DNA of 46,284 nt from Lachnospiraceae bacterium C7 (GCA_900113385.1 FOPE01000025.1:1-46284), one strand, 5' to 3'; counted from the stretch's first letter, positions 33,500 through 43,011 are shown. Notes: a model not told the origin generated them from the sequence alone. A program made the numbers and translations.

Positions 33500-34906
33500 G
33501 TGACAGAAAATCATATGCAAGCTATCAAAAGAGAGAATAGAATATACATAGCAATAGATCTTAAGTCTTTTTACGCATCTGTAGAATGTGTTGAAAGGGG
33601 ATTAGATCCATTAAAAGCAAAGTTAGTAGTTGCTGATCCTACTCGCACAGATAAGACTATATGTTTAGCAGTTTCTCCAGCCCTTAAAGCATACGGAATT
33701 CCAGGAAGAATTAGACTATTTGAAGTGAAGCAAAAGCTTAAGATAATAGAAGAAAGAACAGGGAAAAAAATAGATTTTGAAATAGCACCTCCTCAAATGG
33801 CACATTATATTAAGATATCGAGTGAAATTTACGAAGTCTATCTCAAGTATGTTAGTCCAGAAGACATTCATGTTTATAGCATAGATGAGTGCTTTATAGA
33901 TGTGACACATTATCTAGAGTTGTACCACATGACACCTAAGCAATTAGCAACTGCTATGATACATGATGTGCTAGACAAGACAGGTATAACTGCAACAGCC
34001 GGGATAGGGACTAATTTATACCTTGCTAAGATTTCTATGGATATTGTTGCAAAGCATGTAAGTGCTGATGAATATGGTGTTAGAATAGCGTCCTTAGATG
34101 AGATGACTTATAGAAAATTGTTATGGGGACATAGACCAATGACTGATTTTTGGAGAATAGGCAATGGAATAGCAAAACGCCTAGAAAAAATCGGTCTTTA
34201 TACTATGGGAGACGTTGCTAGAGCATCTATTTATGAAGAGGATGTTTTATATAAAGAATTTGGAATAGATGCAGAACTTTTAATAGATCACGCATGGGGA
34301 TTTGAACCTTGTACGATTAAGCAGATTAAGAATTATAAGCCAACTATAAACAGCATATCGTCAGGGCAGGTTTTGCATACTCCATATGATATAGATAAAG
34401 CACGTCTTATAGTGAAAGAAATGACTGATTCATTAGTTTTAGATTTAGTAGAAAAAGGATTAAGTACGGATTCAGTCACTTTAACAGTGGGCTACGAACG
34501 AATTGAAGAGACTACATTAGGGGGAAAATATAATGGGAAAGTAGCCGTGGATAGGTATGGACGAATTATTCCAAAATCAGCTCATGGAACGGCAAACCTT
34601 CGTGGACATACTAGTAGTACATCTAAGATAATGGACGGCGTTTTAAAACTTTACGATAAGATTATTGATAACAATTTACAAGTACGTAGGATTACTATTT
34701 GTGCTAATAATGTAACTAATCAAGGTTATGAACAACTTGATCTATTTTCTAATACAGAGCAAAATGAAAAGGAAAAGAAGATACAAGAAGCAATGCTTTC
34801 AATAAAAAAGAAATATGGAAAGAATTCTATTTTAAAAGGCATGAATTTAGAAGAAGGTGCTACAGAAAGAATGAGAAATGAACAAATAGGAGGACACAAA
34901 GCATAA
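33500..34906 (+). CDS. Y-family translesion DNA polymerase (UvrX/ImuB/UmuC-like)
   Basis: A protein of 468 residues. Seen: IAIDLKSFYASVECVERG (catalytic Asp near 18), YSIDECFIDVT (catalytic Asp-Glu near 130), TAGIGTNLYLAKI (helix-hairpin-helix region begins after it) and a beta-clamp motif QLDLFS near 412. It copies damaged DNA with low fidelity. Start: GTG at 33500, which overlaps the stop of a short upstream frame (GTGA); the next ATG is at 33515 and has no ribosome site. A strong AAAGGAGG at 33446 lies too far away to serve it directly. First clear gene of a LexA-type controlled operon; the next gene is its usual YolD-like partner. Confidence 0.92.
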   Translation: MTENHMQAIKRENRIYIAIDLKSFYASVECVERGLDPLKAKLVVADPTRTDKTICLAVSPALKAYGIPGRIRLFEVKQKLKIIEERTGKKIDFEIAPPQMAHYIKISSEIYEVYLKYVSPEDIHVYSIDECFIDVTHYLELYHMTPKQLATAMIHDVLDKTGITATAGIGTNLYLAKISMDIVAKHVSADEYGVRIASLDEMTYRKLLWGHRPMTDFWRIGNGIAKRLEKIGLYTMGDVARASIYEEDVLYKEFGIDAELLIDHAWGFEPCTIKQIKNYKPTINSISSGQVLHTPYDIDKARLIVKEMTDSLVLDLVEKGLSTDSVTLTVGYERIEETTLGGKYNGKVAVDRYGRIIPKSAHGTANLRGHTSSTSKIMDGVLKLYDKIIDNNLQVRRITICANNVTNQGYEQLDLFSNTEQNEKEKKIQEAMLSIKKKYGKNSILKGMNLEEGATERMRNEQIGGHKA

Positions 34907-35358
34907 TGGTTAAAAATCCAGTTGGAAAAAATAATAGATATACACACAAATATGATGACATTATTAAGCTTGATTATCCTACATTTCGCAATAAGGACAG
35001 TCTTATGAAGCATCCTAAGATGAATTTAGATGATAGAGCAAAAATATTCATGCCATTTGCAGCATTAAAAGGCTATGAAGATGCTATTAAAGAAAAACAA
35101 AGGGTTATAGTCCCAAGAAAAGAGTTATCCGAAGAAAGTAAAGAATCAATAGATTATTGTTTAAAAATTATAGAAAAAAACTTACAAGATAATACACATC
35201 CAGTTACAAAAGTGGTATATTTTTTAGAAGAAGATGATGATTATGTAAGCTTTACTGGAAAAGTTGCAAAATTAAATCTTTATTTAAAATATATTCAAAT
35301 AGTAGATAGAGAAATATTTTTAGACGATATCTACTCATTAGAAATAATAGGAGTGTAA
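34906..35358 (+). CDS. YolD-like protein, partner of the Y-family polymerase
   Basis: A protein of 150 residues. The N-terminus NPVGKNNRYTHKYDDIIKL and DRAKIFMPFAALKGYEDAIKEK (about 45-66) are typical of the YolD-like family in Clostridia, which sits directly beside UvrX/ImuB-type polymerases. The second half is a small beta-rich domain (VTKVVYFLEEDDDYVSFTGKVAKLN). Its ATG overlaps the polymerase stop (TAATG), so the two are coupled. It probably binds or regulates the polymerase; the mechanism is not established. Confidence 0.85.
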   Translation: MVKNPVGKNNRYTHKYDDIIKLDYPTFRNKDSLMKHPKMNLDDRAKIFMPFAALKGYEDAIKEKQRVIVPRKELSEESKESIDYCLKIIEKNLQDNTHPVTKVVYFLEEDDDYVSFTGKVAKLNLYLKYIQIVDREIFLDDIYSLEIIGV

Positions 35359-35362
35359 ATAT

Positions 35363-36253
35363 ATGGACGAGATGACACAAAGCAAGGTAGAACCAATTAA
35401 AGAAATCAAAAAAGACGTTAAAAGATTGGTTGTAGTTGTTATTGCAGCGGTATTAATGGCTGTTAATATTAAGCTATTAGTAAGAAATGGAAAATTATAT
35501 CCAGGCGGTGCTACAGGCCTTACAATTTTACTACAGACAGTATTTGAGGATATCTGTGGAATAAAAGTGCAATATGCGGCAATTAATATAATTTTAAATG
35601 CTTTTCCGGCATATATAGGATTTAAATTCATAGGAAAAAGATTTACAATTTTTTCGGTTATAATGATTTTAGTGAACAGTTTTGTTGTTGATATGATACC
35701 AGCATACGTTGTTACAAAAGACATATTACTTATAAGTGTTTTTGGTGGAATTATTAATGGTGTAGCTATAAGTATGTGCTTAATGGTAGATGCAACGAGT
35801 GGAGGTACAGATTTTATATCAATTTATCTATCGCAAAAACGAGGAGTAGATTCCTTTAATATTATATTAGGATTTAACGTTGTTATTTTAGTTACAGCAG
35901 GTATTCTTTTTGGATGGGATAAAGCATTATATTCTATAATATTCCAGTATGCATCAACACAGACAATTCATTTATTATATAGGAATTATCAGCAAGTTAC
36001 ATTGTATGTCGTTACAGATCATCCAAAAGAGATATGTAATGAAATATACAAAATTTGTAAACATGGAGCTACAATTATAGATGCTCACGGTAGTTTCAAA
36101 GGTGGTAATACACAGTTAGTGTATTCAGTTATTAATGCTACTGATCAAAAATATGTAATTAAGGCAATTAATGAAATAGATAGCAATGCATTTGTAAATT
36201 GCATGAATACTCAACAAGTAACAGGTAATTTTTATTATAGACCAAGAGATTAG
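35363..36253 (+). CDS. YitT family membrane protein in the repair operon
   Basis: A protein of 296 residues with the YitT layout: five helices (about 20-195), the motif ATSGGTDFISIYLSQKRG, and a DUF2179 domain at the C-terminus (about 205-290, VTLYVVTDHPKEICNEIYKICKHGATIIDAHGSF). It starts four bases after the YolD-like stop, with GGAG inside that gene, and is followed by the helicase gene after 14 bases, so it is cotranscribed with DNA-repair genes. A membrane protein of unknown cargo is unexpected there. It shares family but not close sequence with the YitT at 3481-4368. Confidence 0.88.
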   Translation: MDEMTQSKVEPIKEIKKDVKRLVVVVIAAVLMAVNIKLLVRNGKLYPGGATGLTILLQTVFEDICGIKVQYAAINIILNAFPAYIGFKFIGKRFTIFSVIMILVNSFVVDMIPAYVVTKDILLISVFGGIINGVAISMCLMVDATSGGTDFISIYLSQKRGVDSFNIILGFNVVILVTAGILFGWDKALYSIIFQYASTQTIHLLYRNYQQVTLYVVTDHPKEICNEIYKICKHGATIIDAHGSFKGGNTQLVYSVINATDQKYVIKAINEIDSNAFVNCMNTQQVTGNFYYRPRD

Positions 36254-36267
36254 AAAGGTAGAAAGAG

Positions 36268-39200
36268 ATGGCTATGGAAACTAACAAGGTTATAAAGCAA
36301 ATGAAAGAGGGTATGCAAGTGGCATACCTTAGTGGAGATGTAAATGTAGATTCTAATTTAGCATTACAACCAGATTTTGTTTCTAATGATTACAGGCAAG
36401 GCAAGAAAGTTATAGTTTCTATAGAGAGAGAATTAAAAAAATGTGATGAGTTTAAGATGAGCGTGGCTTTTATAAAGGGTAGCGCAATTAATTCATTAAG
36501 TATGACGTTAAAAGAATTAGAAACTAAAAATATTCCAGGACAAATTTTAACAACAGATTATAATTTATTTACAGAGCCAGAGGCGTTAGAAGTTCTTGCA
36601 AAATTAAAAAATATACAGGTGAGAATGTACTGTTGCACAAAAGAAATGAAAAATGCATTGGCAAAGGTAAATAAGAAAATTCCTTTTCGCGAGAACTTTC
36701 ATACCAAAGGCTATATATTTAGAAAAGACGAAATATATAGAGTTATAATAGGTAGCTCAAATATGACGTCAAGTGCTTTAACAGTAAATAGAGAGTGGAA
36801 TACAAGCTTTGTGGCAACAAAAGAAGGGCAAATGACACAGAAAATTCTTGGAGAATTCAACGAACTTTGGAATTCTGAGAATTGCTTAGAGTATAAAGAA
36901 TTCATAAAAACATATAAAGCTGTTTATGAAGAAAATAAAAAGAGAGCAGAAATTATTAGAAATCAGCAAAGGATAGCCCTTCAAAGTGACATAGTTTCGC
37001 TAGAAAATTACAAATTAGAGCCTAATAAAATGCAAGTTGGATTTATAAAGAACTTAGAAACTATTGTTAATGAAAAGAAAGATAAAGCATTGCTGATATC
37101 AGCCACAGGAACGGGAAAAACTTACGCATCAGCATTTGCTATGAGAGAGCTAGGATACAAAAGAGTATTGTTTTTAGCTCATCGTAATCAAATTATTAAA
37201 CAGGCAGCAAATTCATATTCAAAAGTATTTGGAAATACTGTAAAGACAGGTATCATTTCTGGAAGTCTTAATAAATTTGAATTAAATGCAGATTATATTT
37301 TTGCATCTATTCAGACAATGTCAAAGGATGAAAATCTTAAGAGAATACCAAAGGATTATTTTGATTGTATAATTTATGATGAAGCTCATCATAGTTCAGC
37401 TGATTCCTACCAAAAAGTTATGAGCTACTTTACTCCTCGATTATCATTAGGAATGACTGCAACTCCGGATAAAAGAGATGATAATAAAGCTGATAATAAT
37501 ATATATGAGATTTTTGAACACAACATAGTATATGAGATTCGATTACAGCAGGCAATGGAAGAGGATTTGTTATGTCCATTTCATTATTTTGGTATAGCAG
37601 ATATTGAAACTGTAACAGACATAGATAACTCGAATACAAAAAAGCAAGGTAAGGTTAAATCAATTGACCTTCAAAGATTTAATGATTTGACAAGTGATGA
37701 GAGAGTTAAGCATATATTTAATACAGCAGAGTATTATAAATACATAGGAGATAGAACAAAAGGCCTTATATTTTGTAGTAGAATTGATGAGGCAGAAGAG
37801 TTATCTACTAAATTTAATCAAATTGGTTGGCAAACAGAAGTATTATCAGGAAGTAATACAGAAGCAGAGAGAAACGAAGTTATATCAAGATTAGTTGATG
37901 ATGACATACCAGAAGAAAAAAGGTTAGATTATATTTTGTCAGTTGATATTTTTTCAGAAGGTGCTGATTTGCCACCAATAAATCAAGTTATTATGTTAAG
38001 ACCTACAGAGTCACCAATTGTATTTATACAACAATTAGGACGAGGCCTTAGAAAATATCCAGATAAAGAGTATGTTGTGATTTTAGATTTTATTGGAAAT
38101 TACAAGAATAATTTTATGATTCCAGTAGCTCTTTCAGGAGATAGGTCTTATAACAAAGATAATGCAAGAAAATATATAAAAGAAGGTAGCAGAATTATTC
38201 CAGGTGCTTCTACAATCCATTTTGATGATATTAGTGCAAAAAGAATATATGAATCGGTGGATAATGCAAATTTCCAAGAATTAAAATTTTTAAAGGAAAA
38301 TTATCACAAGCTAAAAGATAAGCTAGGAAGGATACCTAAAATAGGAGATTTTGATAGATTTGGAGAAATCGATCCAATTAAGTTTGTAGAGAAAACTGGA
38401 TCATATTATAATTTCTTAGTTAAGTATGATAAGGACTATAAAGTTAGATTTTCATCAGAGGAAGAAAATTTAATAAAATTTGTTTCACAAAAATTTATAG
38501 ATGGAAAACGTGCAAGTGAACTAATATTACTTAGAGATATGTTAGAAAATGAAAAAGATATTCTAGCCAACATGATTAATGACATGGAAAAAGAATATAA
38601 TATACAAATATCTCAAGATCAAGTAGATACAGTTATTAATGAGATGACAAATCAATTTTTGACTGGAACTAATAAAGGAAAATACGGTAAATTAGAATTA
38701 ATTCAACGTGCAGGAGAACAAAGAGATAGTGAAATGGTAGAGAGACTTAAAGCATATTATTTGCCATATACATATCACTTGTTAGAGGGGGATAAGAATT
38801 ATTATGAAGTCTCAGCTATGTTTAAAACTATTTCAAAAAATCCTGAAGTAAAAGAACATCTAAAGGAACTTATAGATTTCGGATTAAATAGATTCGAAGA
38901 AAGATATAATCATAAGCAATATAAAGGCACAGATTTTGTCTTATATGAAAAATATACATATGATGACGTATGTAGACTTCTTAATTGGGAGCAAAGTGAA
39001 GTAGCCCTTAATATAGGTGGTTATAAGTACAATGACAAGACAAAAACATTTCCGGTATTTATAAATTATAACAAGGAAGAAGATATAGCAGATACCATAA
39101 AATACGAGGATCATTTTGAAAACCGACAGATACTTTATGCAATTTCAAAGTCAGGTAGAACAAAAGATTCAGATGATGTAAAAAAATTCTTGGAGTCTAA

Positions 39201-39408
39201 AGAAAGAAATATAGAAGTTTCACTTTTTGTTAGAAAGAATAAAGAAGATAAAAATACATCAAAGGAATTTTATTATTTAGGTAGAATGACTCCAACAGGA
39301 AAAGCAGAAGAGTTTATAATGGATAATACAGATAAGACAGCTGTAGAGATTCAATGGAAGTTGGATGTACCAATTAGAGAAGATTTATACGAATATATAA
39401 CAGAATAA
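36268..39408 (+). CDS. PLD-nuclease / DEAH helicase / DUF3427 protein
   Basis: A protein of 1046 residues. N-terminal phospholipase-D-like nuclease domain (about 40-215) with NFHTKGYIF (HxK near 144) and IGSSNMTSSAL. SF2 helicase core: SATGTGKTYAS (Walker A near 279), YDEAHHSS (DEAH near 371), GMTATPDKRD (near 395) and QQLGRGLRKYPDK (motif VI near 588). The C-terminal DUF3427 region (from about 700) ends in YYLGRMTPTGKAEEF. Such proteins are thought to act in DNA repair or phage defence. Only one HxK is visible, so the nuclease half may need to dimerise. It lies 14 bases after YitT and 21 before a Nudix gene. Confidence 0.92.
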   Translation: MAMETNKVIKQMKEGMQVAYLSGDVNVDSNLALQPDFVSNDYRQGKKVIVSIERELKKCDEFKMSVAFIKGSAINSLSMTLKELETKNIPGQILTTDYNLFTEPEALEVLAKLKNIQVRMYCCTKEMKNALAKVNKKIPFRENFHTKGYIFRKDEIYRVIIGSSNMTSSALTVNREWNTSFVATKEGQMTQKILGEFNELWNSENCLEYKEFIKTYKAVYEENKKRAEIIRNQQRIALQSDIVSLENYKLEPNKMQVGFIKNLETIVNEKKDKALLISATGTGKTYASAFAMRELGYKRVLFLAHRNQIIKQAANSYSKVFGNTVKTGIISGSLNKFELNADYIFASIQTMSKDENLKRIPKDYFDCIIYDEAHHSSADSYQKVMSYFTPRLSLGMTATPDKRDDNKADNNIYEIFEHNIVYEIRLQQAMEEDLLCPFHYFGIADIETVTDIDNSNTKKQGKVKSIDLQRFNDLTSDERVKHIFNTAEYYKYIGDRTKGLIFCSRIDEAEELSTKFNQIGWQTEVLSGSNTEAERNEVISRLVDDDIPEEKRLDYILSVDIFSEGADLPPINQVIMLRPTESPIVFIQQLGRGLRKYPDKEYVVILDFIGNYKNNFMIPVALSGDRSYNKDNARKYIKEGSRIIPGASTIHFDDISAKRIYESVDNANFQELKFLKENYHKLKDKLGRIPKIGDFDRFGEIDPIKFVEKTGSYYNFLVKYDKDYKVRFSSEEENLIKFVSQKFIDGKRASELILLRDMLENEKDILANMINDMEKEYNIQISQDQVDTVINEMTNQFLTGTNKGKYGKLELIQRAGEQRDSEMVERLKAYYLPYTYHLLEGDKNYYEVSAMFKTISKNPEVKEHLKELIDFGLNRFEERYNHKQYKGTDFVLYEKYTYDDVCRLLNWEQSEVALNIGGYKYNDKTKTFPVFINYNKEEDIADTIKYEDHFENRQILYAISKSGRTKDSDDVKKFLESKERNIEVSLFVRKNKEDKNTSKEFYYLGRMTPTGKAEEFIMDNTDKTAVEIQWKLDVPIREDLYEYITE

Positions 39409-39429
39409 TTTAGTAAGAAAGGATTTTGT

Positions 39430-39828
39430 ATGAAAACAATAAAAGTTGTGGCAGCAATTATAGAAAATGAAAATAAATATTTTGCAACTCAAAGAGGCTA
39501 TGGAGAATTTAAAGATGGATGGGAGTTCCCAGGAGGAAAAATAGAAAAAGGAGAAACAGCGGAAGAAGCTTTAAAAAGAGAAATAAAAGAAGAATTAGAA
39601 GCAAAAATTAAAGTTGGTGAACATTTATGCACAGTAGAACATGATTATGAAAAATTTCACTTATCAATGGAATGTTTTATGTGTGAAGTGGAAGAAGGAA
39701 ACTTAGTATTAAAGGAGCATGAAGCTGCAAGATGGTTGACTATTAGTGAAATTGATGAAGTTGATTGGCTTCCAGCTGACATACAGGTAGTAGAAGCTCT
39801 TAAAAATATATGTGCAAATAACGCATAA
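39430..39828 (+). CDS. MutT-type Nudix hydrolase
   Basis: A 132-residue (deoxy)nucleoside triphosphate pyrophosphohydrolase. A full Nudix box runs from GGKIEKGETAEEALKREI to KEELEA (about 37-60: Gx5Ex7REUxEExG pattern, the last Gly replaced by Ala). WEFPGGK before the box is typical of MutT/8-oxo-dGTP enzymes. AAGGA supports the ATG. It follows the helicase by 21 bases; nucleotide-pool cleaning fits the SOS and repair context. I see no strong terminator directly after it. Confidence 0.93.
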   Translation: MKTIKVVAAIIENENKYFATQRGYGEFKDGWEFPGGKIEKGETAEEALKREIKEELEAKIKVGEHLCTVEHDYEKFHLSMECFMCEVEEGNLVLKEHEAARWLTISEIDEVDWLPADIQVVEALKNICANNA

Positions 39829-39962
39829 TAAGTGCAATTTAAAGGCCAAATGTATATAATAACCTTCCAAAGTATCCGATGTAATAAATATAACTGTATA
39901 CTAACTGTAGTTACTTTTTTAGTAGTAATAGTTTTGATATTTCATAGGATAGGAGGAAACAT

Positions 39963-41234
39963 ATGCACAAAAAAATTGTAAAAAACATACATTTTGCATT
40001 AGCAGGATTTGTGATTTGTTTTGGATGCTTAGTTATTGCGCAAATAGTTTCTGTTTCTATGCTGTATCAAAATTCATTAAAGTTTGAAAAGGATTATTTA
40101 AAAGATACAGTATGTAATGAAATAAATTCTATAGAAATAGCAAGAAATGAAATAAAACGAGAATGGGATGAGAGTGGAAAAGATTATACTGAAACAGATG
40201 TCAAAGTTGAAATTACAAGAATTTTGAAAAAGAAGCTACATGAAACAACATATTCAAATGAAGGATATATTTGGATTAATGAGGTTAAAAACTATGAAGG
40301 CGGAAATGACTATGGTATAAGATTGATTCACCCTAATTTGGCAGAAACTGAAGGTGAGAGATTATCCACATACACTAAAGATGCCAATGGAAATACTCCA
40401 TATAAAACAGAATTAGAAGGTGTCAAAAATAACAACGAAATTTATTATAGCTATTATTTTAAAAAATTAAATTCCAATAAAGTAGGGAAAAAAATAACTT
40501 ATGCCAAATTATATAAGAGATACGATTGGATCATATGCATGGGAGTGTATTATGATGCAGTTAAAGGAACTACATTTTTGGCAAAAGATTGGGTTCAGTG
40601 GATTTTAGGATTGGGTTATATTGCCTCATTTGGTGGAATAATTATGTTAATAATTTTTACTAGGATGAAGGTAAAAACTGAAATGCTAGCACATGATGAG
40701 GAAATGCAAGGACTTCATAAAAAAATAGATGTAGATACTTTGACGAAAGCTTGTAGTAGGCACTGTGGAGAAGAAATCCTAAAAAAGGAATTTTATTCCT
40801 ATAAACTAGGTGGTAACAGTCCTGCAATTGCAATTTTTGACATAGATCATTTTAAACAGATTAATGATAAATATGGACATAACTTTGGTGATAAAATTTT
40901 AATTACAGTTGTTAGGGCATTAAAAGGATGCTTACGAGAAAAAGATCATATAATACGATGGGGAGGCGACGAATTTATCTTAGTTTTGCCAGGACTTCCT
41001 AAAAAATCTTTGGCTACAGTCATGGAAAAATGTAATAAAATAGTTAGAATTAGTGAAGCAATAAATGAAAATAATATTGCAACATCTGTGACAATATCCA
41101 TCGGAGCTGGATACTTCGAAAAAAGCGATCTTAGTGTGGAAAGCATGATTAAACGAATAGATAATGCCCTATATGATGCAAAAAAAGAACGTAATACATA
41201 TAGAATAGCTAATACAGATTCAAATCTTACTTAG
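39963..41234 (+). CDS. Cache-domain diguanylate cyclase (GGDEF)
   Basis: A protein of 423 residues: membrane helix (about 10-32), an outside single-Cache sensor (about 40-205; EGYIWINE…, RLIHPNLAETEG, YAKLYKRYDWIICMGVYYD), a second helix (about 217-237) and a GGDEF domain. The latter has IFDIDHFKQINDKYGHNFGD and RWGGDEF (about 334-338). REKD five residues before GGDEF is an intact inhibitory site. It should make c-di-GMP in response to a small external ligand. AGGAGG supports the ATG. A separate gene 134 bases after the Nudix gene. Confidence 0.93.
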   Translation: MHKKIVKNIHFALAGFVICFGCLVIAQIVSVSMLYQNSLKFEKDYLKDTVCNEINSIEIARNEIKREWDESGKDYTETDVKVEITRILKKKLHETTYSNEGYIWINEVKNYEGGNDYGIRLIHPNLAETEGERLSTYTKDANGNTPYKTELEGVKNNNEIYYSYYFKKLNSNKVGKKITYAKLYKRYDWIICMGVYYDAVKGTTFLAKDWVQWILGLGYIASFGGIIMLIIFTRMKVKTEMLAHDEEMQGLHKKIDVDTLTKACSRHCGEEILKKEFYSYKLGGNSPAIAIFDIDHFKQINDKYGHNFGDKILITVVRALKGCLREKDHIIRWGGDEFILVLPGLPKKSLATVMEKCNKIVRISEAINENNIATSVTISIGAGYFEKSDLSVESMIKRIDNALYDAKKERNTYRIANTDSNLT

Positions 41235-41262
41235 TAATAAGTGGCTGAAGAGGAGAGACATA

Positions 41263-41943
41263 ATGCAATATAGTAAAATTGTAAAAGCAACATTTAAGTC
41301 TAGACCTAATAGATTTATTGCAAAAGTAGAAATAAACAACAAAGAAGAAGTTGTTCATGTAAAAAATACGGGACGATGTAAAGAATTACTAATAGAAGGA
41401 TGTACAGTATTCTTAGAAGAATCGGACAATCCAAATAGGAAAACAAAATATGATTTAATAGCTGTTATTAAACCTTCAACAGGAGCCTTGATAAATATAG
41501 ATAGTCAGGCTCCTAATAAGGTTGTAAAAGAATATTTAGAAAAAAATAATACAAAAAACGGCTACGATTATATAAAACCAGAATATAATTTTGGAGACTC
41601 TAGAATTGATTTTTACATGGAAAAAGAAAAACAAAAATATTTGATGGAAGTTAAAGGATGCACATTAGAAAAGGATGGAATAGGTTACTTTCCAGATGCA
41701 CCAACAGAAAGAGGTGTAAAGCATTTAAGAGAACTATCAAAAGCTGTCAAAAAGGGGTACAATTGCGCAGTAGCATTTGTTATTCAATTAGAAGGAGTAA
41801 GTGAGGTAAGACCGAATGTAGAAACTCATTTAGAATTTGGAGAAGCATTAGAAGAAGCAAAGGCAGCAGGGGTAAATGTTATATTTTTTAAATGTGCAGT
41901 AACACCAGAAAAATTAGAAATAGTTGAGGAAATTATACAATGA
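41263..41943 (+). CDS. sfsA: SfsA family DNA/RNA nuclease-like protein
   Basis: A protein of 226 residues. The N-terminal OB-like part has RPNRFIAKVE and VHVKNTGRCKELLIEGC. The C-terminal PD-(D/E)xK-like core has RIDFYMEKEKQKYLMEVKGCTLE (about 125-147) and PTERGVKHLREL. Originally named for sugar fermentation stimulation; the fold suggests a nuclease or nucleic-acid binder. Its stop overlaps the next start (ATGA), so the two genes are coupled. Confidence 0.95.
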   Translation: MQYSKIVKATFKSRPNRFIAKVEINNKEEVVHVKNTGRCKELLIEGCTVFLEESDNPNRKTKYDLIAVIKPSTGALINIDSQAPNKVVKEYLEKNNTKNGYDYIKPEYNFGDSRIDFYMEKEKQKYLMEVKGCTLEKDGIGYFPDAPTERGVKHLRELSKAVKKGYNCAVAFVIQLEGVSEVRPNVETHLEFGEALEEAKAAGVNVIFFKCAVTPEKLEIVEEIIQ

Positions 41944-42962
41944 CAGAAAATGAAGACATAATTATGAAAGAAGACATGATACTGTCAAACGAAAGCCTAG
42001 AATTCTTGATAGAGGATTTGATAAAAGAAGGAGCTTTAGAATTTGTCAAAAAAGAAGATGGGTTATATATTCCATATATGATGAATGATTCTACAGAATA
42101 TTTTATTCGTTTAGAATCCCCTAAAGTAATTGGTCGATTGCCCAAAAAAGAAGATACAATCAATAAATATAAAAAATTAGAACCAGATTGTTACACAGAA
42201 AAAAATGAAGATAAAACAGTAAATATTTTATCTTTAAGCGATGGTTATAAAGGCGTTTGTGGAATTCAATATACAAAGGCATATTCTTCTTTTACTTTAT
42301 ATCAATATCATGAAAGTGGACACTATTGGATGAAAGATTATCCAATGCTTAGAAGATTGGTTTATCAAATCGGATTAATATATGATAAATGTGATTATCT
42401 TTCAGAAACAGCCTGCAATAGGACAGAACTAAACATTAAAAATTTAATAGAATTTGCTCCATTTAGGTATTATTCGCCGATTAGTGAGTCTTTAGATGAG
42501 TGGTATCATGATGATATAGAAGGTGCAAAAACAATGTTGGCTATTGCAAACGAAGCAAAAGATAAAAAGTTGCAAATGTTAATAAAAATTTATGTTAAAT
42601 TTAAAACGAATTTTTTAAAGAGAAAAATATCAAAATATTTAATAAGCGCAAGAGGCTTTTATATTTTACAAATAATAGATAAAAAAATAGAAAAAGCGTC
42701 ACAGCCCTATAATAAACGCGTATATTGTAAAAAAACAGAAAAAACTATTAAAGAAAAAAGAGCACAAATTATAAAAAAATTAGAAAAAAGTGGATATGAA
42801 GGTTCATATCCATATTTTCAAAAGGGTCAAGTTTATGTTAAAGTAACAACAGAACAGCCCTTTACAATATTAGATTGGGAAGAAATTTCATATCATTTCA
42901 ATTTAGAAATTACTAAATTAGATGGGAAAAAACAAATCCAATCTGTTGAACAAAAAATATAA
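41940..42962 (+). CDS. Uncharacterised protein (DUF3878-like?) coupled to sfsA
   Basis: A 340-residue soluble protein with no signal or membrane segment. The first half is mixed (ESLEFLIEDLIKEGALEFVKKEDGLYIPYM, then HESGHYWMKDYPMLRRLVYQIGLIYDK), and the second half is strongly basic with long helices (KFKTNFLKRKISKYLISARGF and onward). Size and taxonomic context recall DUF3878, but I cannot confirm this without a profile search. HESGH is like a zinc-protease motif by chance of composition; there is no HExxH. Translation is coupled to sfsA through ATGA, the only hint about its role. Confidence 0.6.
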   Translation: MTENEDIIMKEDMILSNESLEFLIEDLIKEGALEFVKKEDGLYIPYMMNDSTEYFIRLESPKVIGRLPKKEDTINKYKKLEPDCYTEKNEDKTVNILSLSDGYKGVCGIQYTKAYSSFTLYQYHESGHYWMKDYPMLRRLVYQIGLIYDKCDYLSETACNRTELNIKNLIEFAPFRYYSPISESLDEWYHDDIEGAKTMLAIANEAKDKKLQMLIKIYVKFKTNFLKRKISKYLISARGFYILQIIDKKIEKASQPYNKRVYCKKTEKTIKEKRAQIIKKLEKSGYEGSYPYFQKGQVYVKVTTEQPFTILDWEEISYHFNLEITKLDGKKQIQSVEQKI

Positions 42963-43011
42963 GCAAGAACGTAGATAAAGGGCTTTTATAGCACAAGAAA
43001 GGAAACTAACT

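Noticed and set aside
42300-42330. HESGH as a zinc-protease motif in the sfsA-coupled protein
   Set aside because: It lacks the HExxH spacing; HESGH would fit only by chance, and no third ligand or protease context is visible.
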